Below, in pieces: positions 42,479 to 50,375 of a DNA stretch of 50,375 nt. This DNA comes from an uncultured Schlesneria sp. (GTDB taxonomy: Bacteria; Planctomycetota; Planctomycetia; Planctomycetales; Planctomycetaceae), in the NCBI GenBank assembly GCA_903904835.1, contig CAIVEI010000059.1:1-50375 (forward strand). Direction: 5' to 3'. A program made the position numbers and the translations under genes. Position 1 is the first letter of the stretch. Each line of letters begins with the position of its first letter. The notes beneath the pieces were generated by a model. That model did not search any database. It was not told the origin of the DNA and saw only the letters and a list, made by a program, of their open reading frames with translations.

Positions 42479-42942
42479 TTAAGAAAATCCCTTTCTTTCA
42501 AAAGCGAAAAGAAGCCGTTTCACTCGCGGCCAGTCGTCTCCAAACTCGTCCCGCTTTTGCGCCATCCAATGCTCCATGATTTCGTCGCTGAAGGGTTCCG
42601 GCCTACTCAGTCGAGCACCAGCGAAATCGACCACATATCGACCACATAAGGGGCAGTTACAATTGTCATTTCAATAATACAGTTGGAGTCGTCTTGGCAG
42701 ATCAGCTTTGGGATGTGAAATCCGCTGATTATGAAAATCTTTTTCCTCTGCATGAATCGGTAGACATCCAATTCCTGCCGATATAATTGAGGATTGTTCA
42801 TCGCCTTGATTGCTGTTCCACGATCGGTAGCGAGAACGAGACCATCAAAACCTCCGCCCAGTGGTGGCACTTGGATTGTCAACTTCATCTGATGTGCGTA
42901 CATTGCGGCCCGTTCGTGAGCTGAAAATGGAAGGATTGCCAT
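42479..42942 (-). pseudogene. Kinase-like gene broken by an 11-bp tandem duplication
   Basis: The intact N-terminal 111-codon frame has kinase-like features: a glycine-rich loop (PPLGGGFDGLVLATDRG), an AIKAM lysine and a conserved IIEMTIVTAPYVVD block. It then runs into a stop at 42607. Just before that the 11-bp unit TCGACCACATA occurs twice in tandem (42627-42637, 42638-42648). Removing one copy restores a frame that continues VVDFAGARLSRPEPFSDEIM, EHWMAQKRDEFGDDWPRVKR and LLFAFERKGFS to a stop at 42479-42481, 150 codons in all. The restored protein is a short kinase-like product lacking catalytic and activation loops. The duplication may be a fixed mutation or a reversible switch. Confidence 0.75.
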
Positions 42943-43219
42943 GCTTTACACGCCCCTAACAGTGCAAAACCACTTTTCCGCTGATGTACGAATAGAATTG
43001 CGAGCCGAAGGTCAGATTGTTGATGTTGCCAGTATTGGTCCAAATGAAATCATTCTGCGTGATTTCCAAGATATTGGCATCTGTGACGCTGAAATCGCAA
43101 TGTTCATTGACGGAATTGAGTTTCTGTGGCCAGTCCGTTTACCCGAAGGTGCCGTGCCGTTCGCCTCTGATGTATATATGGTTCCACGCGGGCCGATGGT
43201 TCGCGTCATGAGTTCGTGA
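42941..43219 (+). CDS. Small conserved-looking protein of unknown function
   Basis: The 92-residue protein (MLYTPLTVQNHFSADVRIELRA...) has a protein-like composition with alternating strand segments and a well-formed core (EGQIVDVASIGPNEIILRDF, AEIAMFIDGIEFLWPVRLP). No signal peptide or named domain was recognised. The ATG has AAGGA 6 bp upstream at 42929-42933. It starts divergently from the broken kinase-like gene and their start codons overlap by two bases, so each gene's promoter must lie inside the other's coding sequence or the true start of one is further in. It may have been functionally paired with the kinase-like gene. It ends 42 bp from the convergent OGT-like gene. Confidence 0.65.
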   Translation: MLYTPLTVQNHFSADVRIELRAEGQIVDVASIGPNEIILRDFQDIGICDAEIAMFIDGIEFLWPVRLPEGAVPFASDVYMVPRGPMVRVMSS

Positions 43220-43261
43220 CCCGGCTCAATTCTTCTGAATGTGATGCCACCAAAGTCGAGT

Positions 43262-45496
43262 CTAAACTCTAAACCCCTCACTGACGACAAACGCCGCTGG
43301 CTGGTTGCCTGCAACATGGTTTTCCCACATTGAGCGATAGGCTCGTTCGACGTTTCGCGCAAATCTTGGTGTGTCGAAGAGTGGTGAGGTCAGTCGATTT
43401 TCGGCGAGCCGGTCACGGTATATTTGAAGCTCGTCTGGGTTTTGGGCCAGGTGGACTGCCAATCGTTGATATTGGTCCAGATCGGTTGTGATCAGTTCCG
43501 GCAATCCGACGGTTTTCAGCAGACTTGCACCGATGCGTGATCCGAATGTGTTACCCAGACAGGAAATGACAGGCAGTCCCATGAGTAGTGACAAACTAGC
43601 GGTGGCGGCAGCGTTGTAGAACAGCGTATCCAGGAAAAGATCTGCTGCGCAATGGCGAAGCTTGTGATCGCGACGTGACATCCAGTTGGCAAAGACGAGT
43701 CTATCGGGTGCGACGCGAGAGGCCTGTGCCTCGCGGCGCAGATTCTCTTCGAATATTGGCCCCGTCGAATGCAACCACAAGACGCTGTCGGGAACCTGGG
43801 CTAGCACATTCATCCAGACGCGGAACATCTGCGGTTCTATCTTGTAGGCACCGTTAAAACTGCAAAAGACGAATCCGTTTTCCGGAAGGCCGTAAACTGC
43901 ACGGTCTACTTTTTGTGTTACCGTCACAGGGTCTGGTTCTGCGATCAGATAGGAATGAGGCATTGTCGCAAATTTTTCGACGAAGTAAGGGGCAAACTCG
44001 GGTGGCGTTACAGTGGGGTCAGTAATCAGATAGTCGATGAAATCGGCACCAATCGTGCCGAGCATCCCCAGAAAACTGACCTGAATCGGTGCAGGTCGCA
44101 AGGCAAACGCGGCCATTCGGTTGATGCCAGTATGACCCATCAGGTCAACGAGAATATGAACTCCATCAGCAGCGATCCGATCTGCGAGAGCTGGTATCGA
44201 CAGCGTACTGACGTCAACAAAATGTTCGCATTCGGCAACGATTCGTTGTCGGTAAACGCTGTCGTCGACCTTTCCAAAACCATAGGCAAACACTTCGAAG
44301 CGGGAACGATCGTGGCAACCAAACAGACCCTGGATCAGGTGGCTGATCGGGTGATCGTAGAAATCACCTGACAAATATCCGATTCGAATTCGATCAGCGT
44401 GAATCCGTGGCGGGTGCGGATGTCGTCGTTCGATTCCCCGTTCACGGTTTCTTTTGACAATCGAATCACAATGACTGCGAGCGATGACCAATTGCCGCTC
44501 CAGCGACCAGGGAAGCGTCAGTGACTGGAAAGGAGTTACGCATGGTGCCTTTCCTTCCGCCAGCGCTGCGGAGGCATCGGCCCAAAGTTGTTCTCCTTCC
44601 GCGTCATAATTTCGCCAGTCGCAGACCATCTGGCGTGCGCAGCAAAGCCGAGCGAACGCTTCTGATCGATCGGGCTGAATGGCCAGTGATCGCTCCAGCG
44701 CAGCCAGTGCTGGACCCCAATCCCCTTTGAAAATCAGAAGATTACCTAACTGCTGTTGAATATCGGCGTCGTCTGGTTGAAGTCGAGCGGCCTGCTGATA
44801 CGAGGCCAGGGCGGCATAGTCCTGACGCAGAAGTTCCTGGACTTGCCCCAGTTGGAAAAAAGCCCGTGCGTAGGTCGGACGTAACTCGATGGCACGTTGA
44901 AATTGTCCGGCGGCACCAGCGGGGTCGCCCTGTGCTTGCAGGATCGTCCCCAGATTGAAATGAGCTTCGGGGTAATCGGGTTTGATCGAAAGAGCGTGAC
45001 GGAAGCAAGCCGCAGCGGATTCAAATTGAGTCTGAGCTTGGAGAACGGCGCCGAGATTATTGTGTGCAATGGCATAGCGAGGGTTTAGTCGTACCGCTTC
45101 GGTGAAACTATTCTGTGCATCGGTGAGCTTTCCCGACGAATGTTGCATCCGTCCAAGATTATTATGACTCCGTTCATAAGTTGGACGTAACGCCACAGCC
45201 TGTTGAAAACAGGCCAGGGCTTCGGGTTTCTTGTTGAGAGTCAGATAGACTTCGCCCAACGCGTTGACAAACACAGCATTGTCTGGAGCCAGTTGAACAG
45301 TCTTCTGAAACAGCTCCATTGCCGGTTGAGTTTGACCAACGTCTAAGGCGATCACTCCCAGCAGATACACCGCTTCGGCAGCAGGGGGGCCTTGTTGCAG
45401 GATTTGACGACACAATCGTTCTGCGGTGGCCAGATCACCCGCCTGATAACGGCGATAGGCTTCGTCTTTCAGCATTTCGCGGGTGGGTTGTTGCAT
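43262..45496 (-). CDS. TPR protein with O-GlcNAc-transferase-type (GT41) domain
   Basis: In this 744-residue protein, residues about 1-290 are roughly eight tetratricopeptide repeats (pairs ending in SYQQAARLQPDD, RHALSIKPDYPEAHFNLG and similar). About residues 365-740 are an OGT/SPINDLY-like GT-B catalytic domain. The key blocks are IRIGYLSGDFYDHPISHLIQ with the catalytic-type histidine, HILVDLMGHTGINRMAAFALRPAPIQVSFLG (split), FCSFNGAYKIEPQMFRVW with the UDP-contacting lysine, DLFLDTLFYNAAATASLSLL and GLPVISCLGNTFGSRIGASL. Bacterial members are thought to glycosylate proteins or surface glycans from UDP-sugar donors. It is divergent from the GT-B/TPR gene and likely part of a glycosylation cluster. 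Confidence 0.92.
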   Translation of the reverse strand: MQQPTREMLKDEAYRRYQAGDLATAERLCRQILQQGPPAAEAVYLLGVIALDVGQTQPAMELFQKTVQLAPDNAVFVNALGEVYLTLNKKPEALACFQQAVALRPTYERSHNNLGRMQHSSGKLTDAQNSFTEAVRLNPRYAIAHNNLGAVLQAQTQFESAAACFRHALSIKPDYPEAHFNLGTILQAQGDPAGAAGQFQRAIELRPTYARAFFQLGQVQELLRQDYAALASYQQAARLQPDDADIQQQLGNLLIFKGDWGPALAALERSLAIQPDRSEAFARLCCARQMVCDWRNYDAEGEQLWADASAALAEGKAPCVTPFQSLTLPWSLERQLVIARSHCDSIVKRNRERGIERRHPHPPRIHADRIRIGYLSGDFYDHPISHLIQGLFGCHDRSRFEVFAYGFGKVDDSVYRQRIVAECEHFVDVSTLSIPALADRIAADGVHILVDLMGHTGINRMAAFALRPAPIQVSFLGMLGTIGADFIDYLITDPTVTPPEFAPYFVEKFATMPHSYLIAEPDPVTVTQKVDRAVYGLPENGFVFCSFNGAYKIEPQMFRVWMNVLAQVPDSVLWLHSTGPIFEENLRREAQASRVAPDRLVFANWMSRRDHKLRHCAADLFLDTLFYNAAATASLSLLMGLPVISCLGNTFGSRIGASLLKTVGLPELITTDLDQYQRLAVHLAQNPDELQIYRDRLAENRLTSPLFDTPRFARNVERAYRSMWENHVAGNQPAAFVVSEGFRV

Positions 45497-45626
45497 GTTG
45501 AAGACTCAATGGAATTCGCGTCCCGGTTTTCGAAAACTCGAAGTGATGATTCCAGTACGAATGCACGTTCTTTCTTGTCGAACGTCTCGTTAAAGTGAGT
45601 CCAAAAACAATTGAGGACTCGTGTCT

Positions 45627-47531
45627 ATGTTGATTGTTCAGGTCTGTGATTTCGGCGACGACGGAGATGCAGAGTATCGGATGCACGCGCCCGTTCGCCA
45701 GTTGGGGAAGATCCCCGGTCTGACGACGATTGATTGTCATTTTTCGCATCGGCATTTACCCGCGTTAGCCCGTCTGGCTGATGTGTTAGTCGTGCAGTTT
45801 ATCAATGACTGGGAATTGCTAGCTCTCTGCCAACGTCGACGTGAGGCGGGGTTGATCACGATCTTCGAAGCGAACGACAATTTTTTTGATTTACAGCCCT
45901 GGAGTCCCATTGGTGCAGCCTGGCTGGATCGAACGGTACAGGAACTGTATCTCAAATGGCTGGTGACAGCAGATGGAGTCCAGACCAGTACGGCAGATCT
46001 CGCAGGGCGTTGGAGTGAACGAGGCGCAACAGCCGTTGCCGTTTTTCCTAACCAGTTAGTCGCCATTGATCCGCTGCCAGAAGTAACGGATCGTCCGCTG
46101 ACGATCGGCTGGGGAGGCTCTCCCGGCCATTTCGCGGATTGGTATCAATTAGCCCCGTTGTTGACGAAGTGGCTGGCGGATCATCCTGATGTCCACCTGT
46201 CCGTGATGACGCACGAGTTGGCCCATTCTTTCGTGAAACTTGAACCGCACCGCTATCATTTCACCAAGTTTGGATCATTAAGCGATTACGTCCGATTTTT
46301 GAGATCGCTGGATATCGGTCTGGCGCCGTTGATCCCTACGGACTACAACCGTGGCCGGTCCGATGTGAAGTTTCTGGAATATGCGAGCCAGGGCGTCGCG
46401 GGGATTTATGCCGATCTGCAACCGTATCAGTCGAGTGTCGTCCATGGTATGACGGGACTGTTGAGTCAAAGCCCAGAACAAATGATCGAACATCTGGAGA
46501 CATTACGAACCGATCCGGCCCTTCGCATGCGCCTTCGAAAGCAGGCTTACGAATATCTTGCCAAACATCGTCAGTTGCCAAACAACGTAGGTCAACGCGT
46601 TGATTGGTATCGAAGCTTACTCAAACGACCGGTCAAACCGAGCGAGTCTTTGCCGGAGTCTATTCAAGAGGCTGCGACCGCCCGAGAAGATAACTATTGG
46701 CAGTTAAGACCTGGGGAACCCGAAATATTATTTCTCGCGAATACTCGGTTAGTGGATAAACACATCGCCATTAATCGCCTGACTCTGCAATTGCAGAGCG
46801 AACCGAATTACGTGGCAGTCCTGGTGCGTCAGGGGCAGCTCCTGAACGATGTTCGCAACCATCAACAGGCACTTGCCGTTCTCGAACGCGCGCATGCTTT
46901 GGAACCGAAAAGTCCAGTTGCACTCAGTGAGATCGGTCGTTCGTGGTTTTGTTTAAATGAGGTGGTCAATGCACGTCGGTCTATCGAAGAAGCAATCGAA
47001 GCTGATCCGAACTATCTTCCCGCGTGGCAATATTTGTTGCGTTTGCTGGCCCAAAGCAATGCCATCGATGGTTCCGACTGGGGACGACGCGCCGAAGAAC
47101 GATTTCCCACATGCTATCCAATAACACTTCTTGCGGCGTCATTGTACTCAGCGGACGAATCGCTTCTGGCAATTCGCCGAGTTGTCAATCGGTTTGAGTC
47201 GACACTTGTTCCACGAGAACGAAATACGGCACTTCGTGCGATTCGCCAGACCCTGACGACCCTGATCCAGGCGATGCCAAATCAGCCTGAACTGATACCA
47301 CTACTCCGCCGAGCCTGCGAAACCTTTCCCGAGTCGGCATGGCTGGCGAATGAATTGGGCTCTGCGCTCTATCGATCAGGTGAGTATCGAGAAGCGTACA
47401 TCTGCCAGTCGTTAGCGATGCGGTTGCGGCAACAGGCGACGACTTTTCGCGAAGAATTTTCCACGCAGGAAGCGAGTCCCTGGTCTTGGCAATTCGCTGA
47501 TCACATTCAACGACATTTTCCGGGTGATTAG
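45627..47531 (+). CDS. GT-B glycosyltransferase with C-terminal TPRs
   Basis: The protein has 634 residues from this ATG (GAGG about 10 bp upstream; a GTG two codons earlier is in frame). The N-terminal 340 residues are GT4-like: TIFEANDNFFDL, GVQTSTADLAGRWSERG, RPLTIGWGGSPGHFADWYQL and the nucleotide-sugar block RGRSDVKFLEYASQGVAGIYADLQPYQ (split). TPR-like repeats from about 390 onward include AVLVRQGQLLNDVRNHQQALAVLERAHAL and IGRSWFCLNEVVNARRSIEEAIEADPN. There is no signal peptide. It faces away from the OGT-like gene across 130 bp and precedes the TIGR03032 gene by 63 bp, so the two plus-strand genes probably form an operon. Confidence 0.85.
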   Translation: MLIVQVCDFGDDGDAEYRMHAPVRQLGKIPGLTTIDCHFSHRHLPALARLADVLVVQFINDWELLALCQRRREAGLITIFEANDNFFDLQPWSPIGAAWLDRTVQELYLKWLVTADGVQTSTADLAGRWSERGATAVAVFPNQLVAIDPLPEVTDRPLTIGWGGSPGHFADWYQLAPLLTKWLADHPDVHLSVMTHELAHSFVKLEPHRYHFTKFGSLSDYVRFLRSLDIGLAPLIPTDYNRGRSDVKFLEYASQGVAGIYADLQPYQSSVVHGMTGLLSQSPEQMIEHLETLRTDPALRMRLRKQAYEYLAKHRQLPNNVGQRVDWYRSLLKRPVKPSESLPESIQEAATAREDNYWQLRPGEPEILFLANTRLVDKHIAINRLTLQLQSEPNYVAVLVRQGQLLNDVRNHQQALAVLERAHALEPKSPVALSEIGRSWFCLNEVVNARRSIEEAIEADPNYLPAWQYLLRLLAQSNAIDGSDWGRRAEERFPTCYPITLLAASLYSADESLLAIRRVVNRFESTLVPRERNTALRAIRQTLTTLIQAMPNQPELIPLLRRACETFPESAWLANELGSALYRSGEYREAYICQSLAMRLRQQATTFREEFSTQEASPWSWQFADHIQRHFPGD

Positions 47532-47594
47532 GTTTCTTCATCACTGATTGTTTCCTATCGTAGATCACCACATTAAATTGAATGAAATATTACA

Positions 47595-48758
47595 ATGGCT
47601 GATGCCAACCACGTTCTTCGTTCAAATCCCTCAGGCTCTTCGATGATGTCACAACCCAATGAAGCCATCGTTTCGAGTCAATCGACCAATGATGCGGCGC
47701 CATCGAATTATGCCGGGCAGCCTTGGGTGGAAATCTATGGATCGCGGGGTTTGGCTCCGTGGCTTGTCAGCCAGCGAACAAGCCTGGCGTTCAGCACGTA
47801 TCAAACCGGCAAACTCTTTCTCATCGGAACGAGCCCTGAAGGGGGGCTTTCAATTTTTGAACGAACCTTCAATCGAGCGATGGGAATGTGCGGCGATGGA
47901 CAAACTTTGTGGCTGAGTACCAAGTACCAATTATGGCGATTCGAAAACGGACTTTCTGCCGGCGAAATGCATCAAGGACGGGACCGTCTGTACGTGCCGA
48001 GAATTGCTTATACAACCGGGGATATTGACCTGCATGATGTCGTAGTTGAGGATTCGGGGCGAGTTGTCTTTGTTGCGACGTCGCTCAGTTGTCTAGGGAC
48101 GGTCAGTCAACGATTCAGTTTTCAGCCGCTGTGGCGACCACCCTTTATCAGTAAGCTGGTTCCCGAAGATCGCTGTCATCTGAACGGTTTGGCGCTACGC
48201 GACGGTCGAGCTCGTTATGTGACGGCGGTTTCGAAAAGCGATGTGGCCGACGGTTGGCGAGCCCGCCGCAATGACGGAGGAGTCGTTGTCGATGTCGTCA
48301 CCAACGAGATTGTCTGCGAAGGTCTCTCGATGCCACATTCTCCACGGTGGTATCGGGGTCAGTTGTGGGTTTTGAATTCGGGGCAAGGTGAGTTTGGACG
48401 AGTCAATCTTGAAACTCACGCCTTTGAACCGTTGGCTTTTTGTCCGGGTTATCTGCGCGGACTGACGTTCGTCGACGATTATGCCGTTGTCAGTCTTTCC
48501 CAGCCCCGGCACGACAAAACGTTTAACGGCTTAGGTCTTGATGATGAACTTGCCAAGCGAGATGCCGTTGCGCAATGTGGTCTTCAGGTCATTGATCTCA
48601 AGACGGGGGACATTGCCCATTGGCTGAAAGTCGAGAACTCGGTCACCGAAATCTATGACGTCGTGGCCCTCCCGGGAACCTTGCGTCCGATGTCTCTGGG
48701 CTTGAAGAACGACGAGATTGAACGGCTGTTGGTCCTCGATCAACCCGGGCAACTCTGA
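47595..48758 (+). CDS. TIGR03032-family protein (beta-propeller-like)
   Basis: The 387-residue protein has a Ser/Asn-rich, probably variable N-terminus (about 35 residues). The TIGR03032 region follows, with GSRGLAPWLVSQRTSLAFSTYQTGKLFLIG (split), FNRAMGMCGDGQTLWLSTKYQLWRF, DLHDVVVEDSGRVVFVATSLSCLGTVS, PEDRCHLNGLALRDGRARYVTAVSKSD and GFARVN-like GEFGRVNLETHAFEPLAFCPGYLRGL. The repeated strand pattern suggests a six-bladed propeller, but the activity is unknown. Members usually lie beside TPR, sulfotransferase or glycosyltransferase genes, as here. The start is not certain: later ATGs at 47643-47646 are possible. Confidence 0.9.
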   Translation: MADANHVLRSNPSGSSMMSQPNEAIVSSQSTNDAAPSNYAGQPWVEIYGSRGLAPWLVSQRTSLAFSTYQTGKLFLIGTSPEGGLSIFERTFNRAMGMCGDGQTLWLSTKYQLWRFENGLSAGEMHQGRDRLYVPRIAYTTGDIDLHDVVVEDSGRVVFVATSLSCLGTVSQRFSFQPLWRPPFISKLVPEDRCHLNGLALRDGRARYVTAVSKSDVADGWRARRNDGGVVVDVVTNEIVCEGLSMPHSPRWYRGQLWVLNSGQGEFGRVNLETHAFEPLAFCPGYLRGLTFVDDYAVVSLSQPRHDKTFNGLGLDDELAKRDAVAQCGLQVIDLKTGDIAHWLKVENSVTEIYDVVALPGTLRPMSLGLKNDEIERLLVLDQPGQL

Positions 48759-48780
48759 CGTAAAAACGGTGCATTCGGAC

Positions 48781-49518
48781 TTACAGTTCGAAATCAACAA
48801 TCAGCGGCAAATGATCAGAAGCATCACGCGCGAGGCGGCGTTTAGCGACATGTGCGGTCAGCATTGAAAAGGAACCGCGCCAGAACGCCTTGTCCAATGA
48901 GCCCATGGGCAAATAAGCGGGAAACGAACGAAACCGCGAAATCGGTGTCGTTAATTGCTGAAAGCCGTGAACCTCGAATGGTCCGCTCGCCAGCGTGTTC
49001 CGCCAGTCGTTGAAGTCCCCGACAATAATTTGAGGTAAATCTCGACCTTCACGAAAAAGGTGATGTTCAAGCAGTCGACGTGTCTGCCAGTGCCGTTCTC
49101 GTTCCCCCAGTCCCAGGTGCCAGTTCACCAGATGAATGGCACCGCTTGGGGTGTCGATCGTCGCCATCTGGGCACCTCGCACCTTTTTCGTCTGCCGAGT
49201 CAACGAGACCTGGTGATGACTGAGAAAGGGCCAGCGTGACAACAACAGATTCCCATATCCACCCGTTTGGACATGGACATTGAGCTGGTACATTCGATGG
49301 TCGAGTTCCAAACGTTCGGCGAATAGTTCCGGCTGATTATCGAACCGACTTCGGCGAACGTTGCGATCCACTTCCTGAAGACAGACAATATCCGGCGACT
49401 CGGCAGCGATGACGTCGACAATCCTCTGAAGCCGGTAAAGCCGGTCACGCCCGCCGATCCCTTTATGAATATTGTAGCTGAGCAATCTCACGGGAAGTGC
49501 CTCATGCGACGTTAGCAA
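48781..49518 (-). CDS. Endonuclease/exonuclease/phosphatase-fold protein
   Basis: The 245-residue protein shows the metal-dependent EEP (DNase I-like) fold: LLSYNIHKGIGGRDR at the start, SPDIVCLQEVDRN with the catalytic glutamate, HLVNWHLGLGERERHWQTRRL, PQIIVGDFNDW with the Asp/Asn pair, and ASDHLPLIVDFEL with the final Asp-His. All residues expected for catalysis are present. Close relatives of this short, signal-less type may hydrolyse phosphodiesters in lipids, nucleic acids or nucleotides; the substrate is undetermined. It converges with the TIGR03032 gene with 22 bp between and is divergent from the next membrane protein. Confidence 0.9.
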   Translation of the reverse strand: MLTSHEALPVRLLSYNIHKGIGGRDRLYRLQRIVDVIAAESPDIVCLQEVDRNVRRSRFDNQPELFAERLELDHRMYQLNVHVQTGGYGNLLLSRWPFLSHHQVSLTRQTKKVRGAQMATIDTPSGAIHLVNWHLGLGERERHWQTRRLLEHHLFREGRDLPQIIVGDFNDWRNTLASGPFEVHGFQQLTTPISRFRSFPAYLPMGSLDKAFWRGSFSMLTAHVAKRRLARDASDHLPLIVDFEL

Positions 49519-49621
49519 CGGATTCAGTCTTCAGTGGCTTGCGATGCATGTCTGCTTTTACAGGATTCATCTCGTGATCGATAGCGAGAAAAGAACAACA
49601 CATTGTTCAAAGAAGGCCAAG

Positions 49622-50089
49622 ATGAACTTGATAATCCGCCGGATGTTATTGCTTGTTTCGCTGATGTTCTGGCAGGGCGGGTTCATGTTTTACGGAGGCG
49701 TAGTCGTTCCCGTGGGAGCACAGGTTCTTGGGTCAGAGGCGCAACAGGGGTTTATTACGCAATCGGTGACGAATTATCTGAACCTTATCGGGACCGTTTG
49801 TCTCGTTGTATGGCTCGAAGATTTGTGGCGCAGTCGCCGCAATGGCGTTTCAGCGGCAGAATGGGGGATTTGGTGTTTTGCGGCGATCGCACTCATTGGA
49901 CTGACGGTAGTTCATTTTCAAATGGATCGAATTCTGGTGGCAGAAACGACCAGCGTGTCGGACCCGAAGCAGTTTGGTCTGCTTCATAAAATGTATATTG
50001 GGACCAGTTCGCTTCAGTGGTTTGCCAGTTTGATCCTGTTGTTCCTGACATTACGACGTTGGAACCTGCAGGACGTCAAAACCGCATAG
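49622..50089 (+). CDS. Four-helix membrane protein, function unknown
   Basis: The 155-residue protein has helices at about residues 7-30 (MLLLVSLMFWQGGFMFYGGVVVPVG), 49-65, 82-102 and 127-147. The conserved-looking motif FYGGVVVPVGAQVLG and the histidine VVHFQMDRILV are similar to small planctomycete and proteobacterial proteins of the DUF4149 type, but I cannot be firm. This ATG follows aaggcc at about 8 bp; an upstream in-frame ATG (49544) adds a polar, poorly supported leader. It is divergent from the EEP gene and followed after 180 bp by tRNA-Ser. Confidence 0.65.
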   Translation: MNLIIRRMLLLVSLMFWQGGFMFYGGVVVPVGAQVLGSEAQQGFITQSVTNYLNLIGTVCLVVWLEDLWRSRRNGVSAAEWGIWCFAAIALIGLTVVHFQMDRILVAETTSVSDPKQFGLLHKMYIGTSSLQWFASLILLFLTLRRWNLQDVKTA

Positions 50090-50269
50090 ATCTGTCGGCG
50101 GAGCAAAAAAACGGGCGTTTGCGTGAAACAAGGCCGTTCATGCGGAAGGAAAACTGCAAACTGCCAAAAAATTGCAGACTCGCTGTTTTTTTGCTCGTTT
50201 TTTGCGGGCAGCCGACACGACTTGTTTTTCAGGCATCATGAGATATAGTTTCGTCTCGGTTTTGCCGCC

Positions 50270-50359
50270 GGAGAGGTGGCTGAGTGGCCGAAAGCACCGC
50301 TTTGCTAAAGCGGCGTCTGGGTATTCCCCGGACCCAGGGTTCGAATCCCTGCCTCTCCG
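50270..50359 (+). tRNA. tRNA-Ser (GCU)
   Basis: The acceptor stem GGAGAGG (50270-50276) pairs with CCTCTCC (50352-50358), and G50359 is the discriminator base. The anticodon loop TTGCTAA is closed by CCGCT/AGCGG, giving anticodon GCU at 50304-50306, which reads serine codons AGC and AGU. A long variable arm (GTCTGGG to CCCCGGAC) confirms a class II tRNA, and GGTTCGAATCC is the T arm. The 3' CCA is not encoded (gca follows). Confidence 0.97.
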
Positions 50360-50375
50360 CATCAACCGTCGAGAA

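Noticed and set aside
50138-50365. 75-codon minus-strand frame
   Set aside because: It is read straight through tRNA-Ser; the RDSNPGS-type peptide is the usual false translation of tRNA genes.

Overview
The window reads as chromosomal DNA from a planctomycete (Planctomycetota), probably in or near the family Planctomycetaceae. It carries many families that are typical of, or nearly confined to, that phylum. These are DUF1501, DUF1549/DUF1553 proteins with planctomycete-type cytochrome c motifs (two), a DUF1559 prepilin-like protein, TIGR03009, TIGR03067, a secreted WD40/cytochrome fusion, an ABC-permease/M1-peptidase fusion and TPR-linked glycosyltransferases. Base composition looks moderate in GC. 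Genus-level placement is inference; all family names come from reading motifs and no search was run.

Layout. 0-2.4 kb: a small membrane protein, an orphan ParD-like antitoxin and a secreted TIGR03009 protein. 2.5-6.5 kb: palindromic repeats, a SET-domain methyltransferase, a secreted protein of unknown role, a PPK2-type polyphosphate kinase and a monoacylglycerol-lipase-like hydrolase. 6.5-12 kb: a large DUF1549/DUF1553 protein with an embedded discoidin-like domain, a Pro/Gly/Ser-rich lipoprotein and an ATP-grasp-like protein. 12-16.2 kb: a group II PLP decarboxylase, a metallo-beta-lactamase-fold hydrolase and nadC (NAD synthesis) with a small secreted partner. 16.6-19 kb: a small accessory island holding a putative lipoprotein, a SMI1/KNR4 (immunity-like) protein, a ~290-bp composite inverted repeat and a complete HigBA toxin-antitoxin operon with a readable promoter and two operators.

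19-24.6 kb: a PDZ plus alpha/alpha-toroid secreted protein, a DUF1559 prepilin-like gene with a sigma-54-like site upstream and a strong terminator, a tiny lipoprotein, an acetyltransferase remnant, an AlkD-like protein and a VOC protein. 24.7-30.3 kb: an ABC exporter pair (ATPase plus permease/M1 fusion), a VOC remnant and a TIGR03067 protein. 30.6-41.4 kb: a beta-barrel porin followed by a co-oriented set (DUF1501, PPC-domain protein, DUF1549/DUF1553, WD40-cytochrome) that probably forms one cell-surface system. 41.4-50.4 kb: scpA (chromosome condensation), a kinase-like gene broken by an 11-bp tandem duplication, a small divergent gene, a glycosylation cluster (OGT-like TPR transferase, GT-B/TPR protein, TIGR03032), an endonuclease/exonuclease/phosphatase-fold protein, a four-helix membrane protein and tRNA-Ser(GCU).

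Most genes are monocistronic or in pairs. Many convergent pairs end within 0-45 bp of each other, leaving no room for separate terminators. The most interesting items are the composite repeat with four covarying palindromes (17.6-17.9 kb), the HigBA promoter whose spacer is itself an operator, the 11-bp duplication that breaks the kinase-like gene, and the sigma-54-like element in the long leader of the prepilin-like gene. I did not find a clearly new multi-gene system; the surface set at 32-41 kb is the best candidate for an under-described one.
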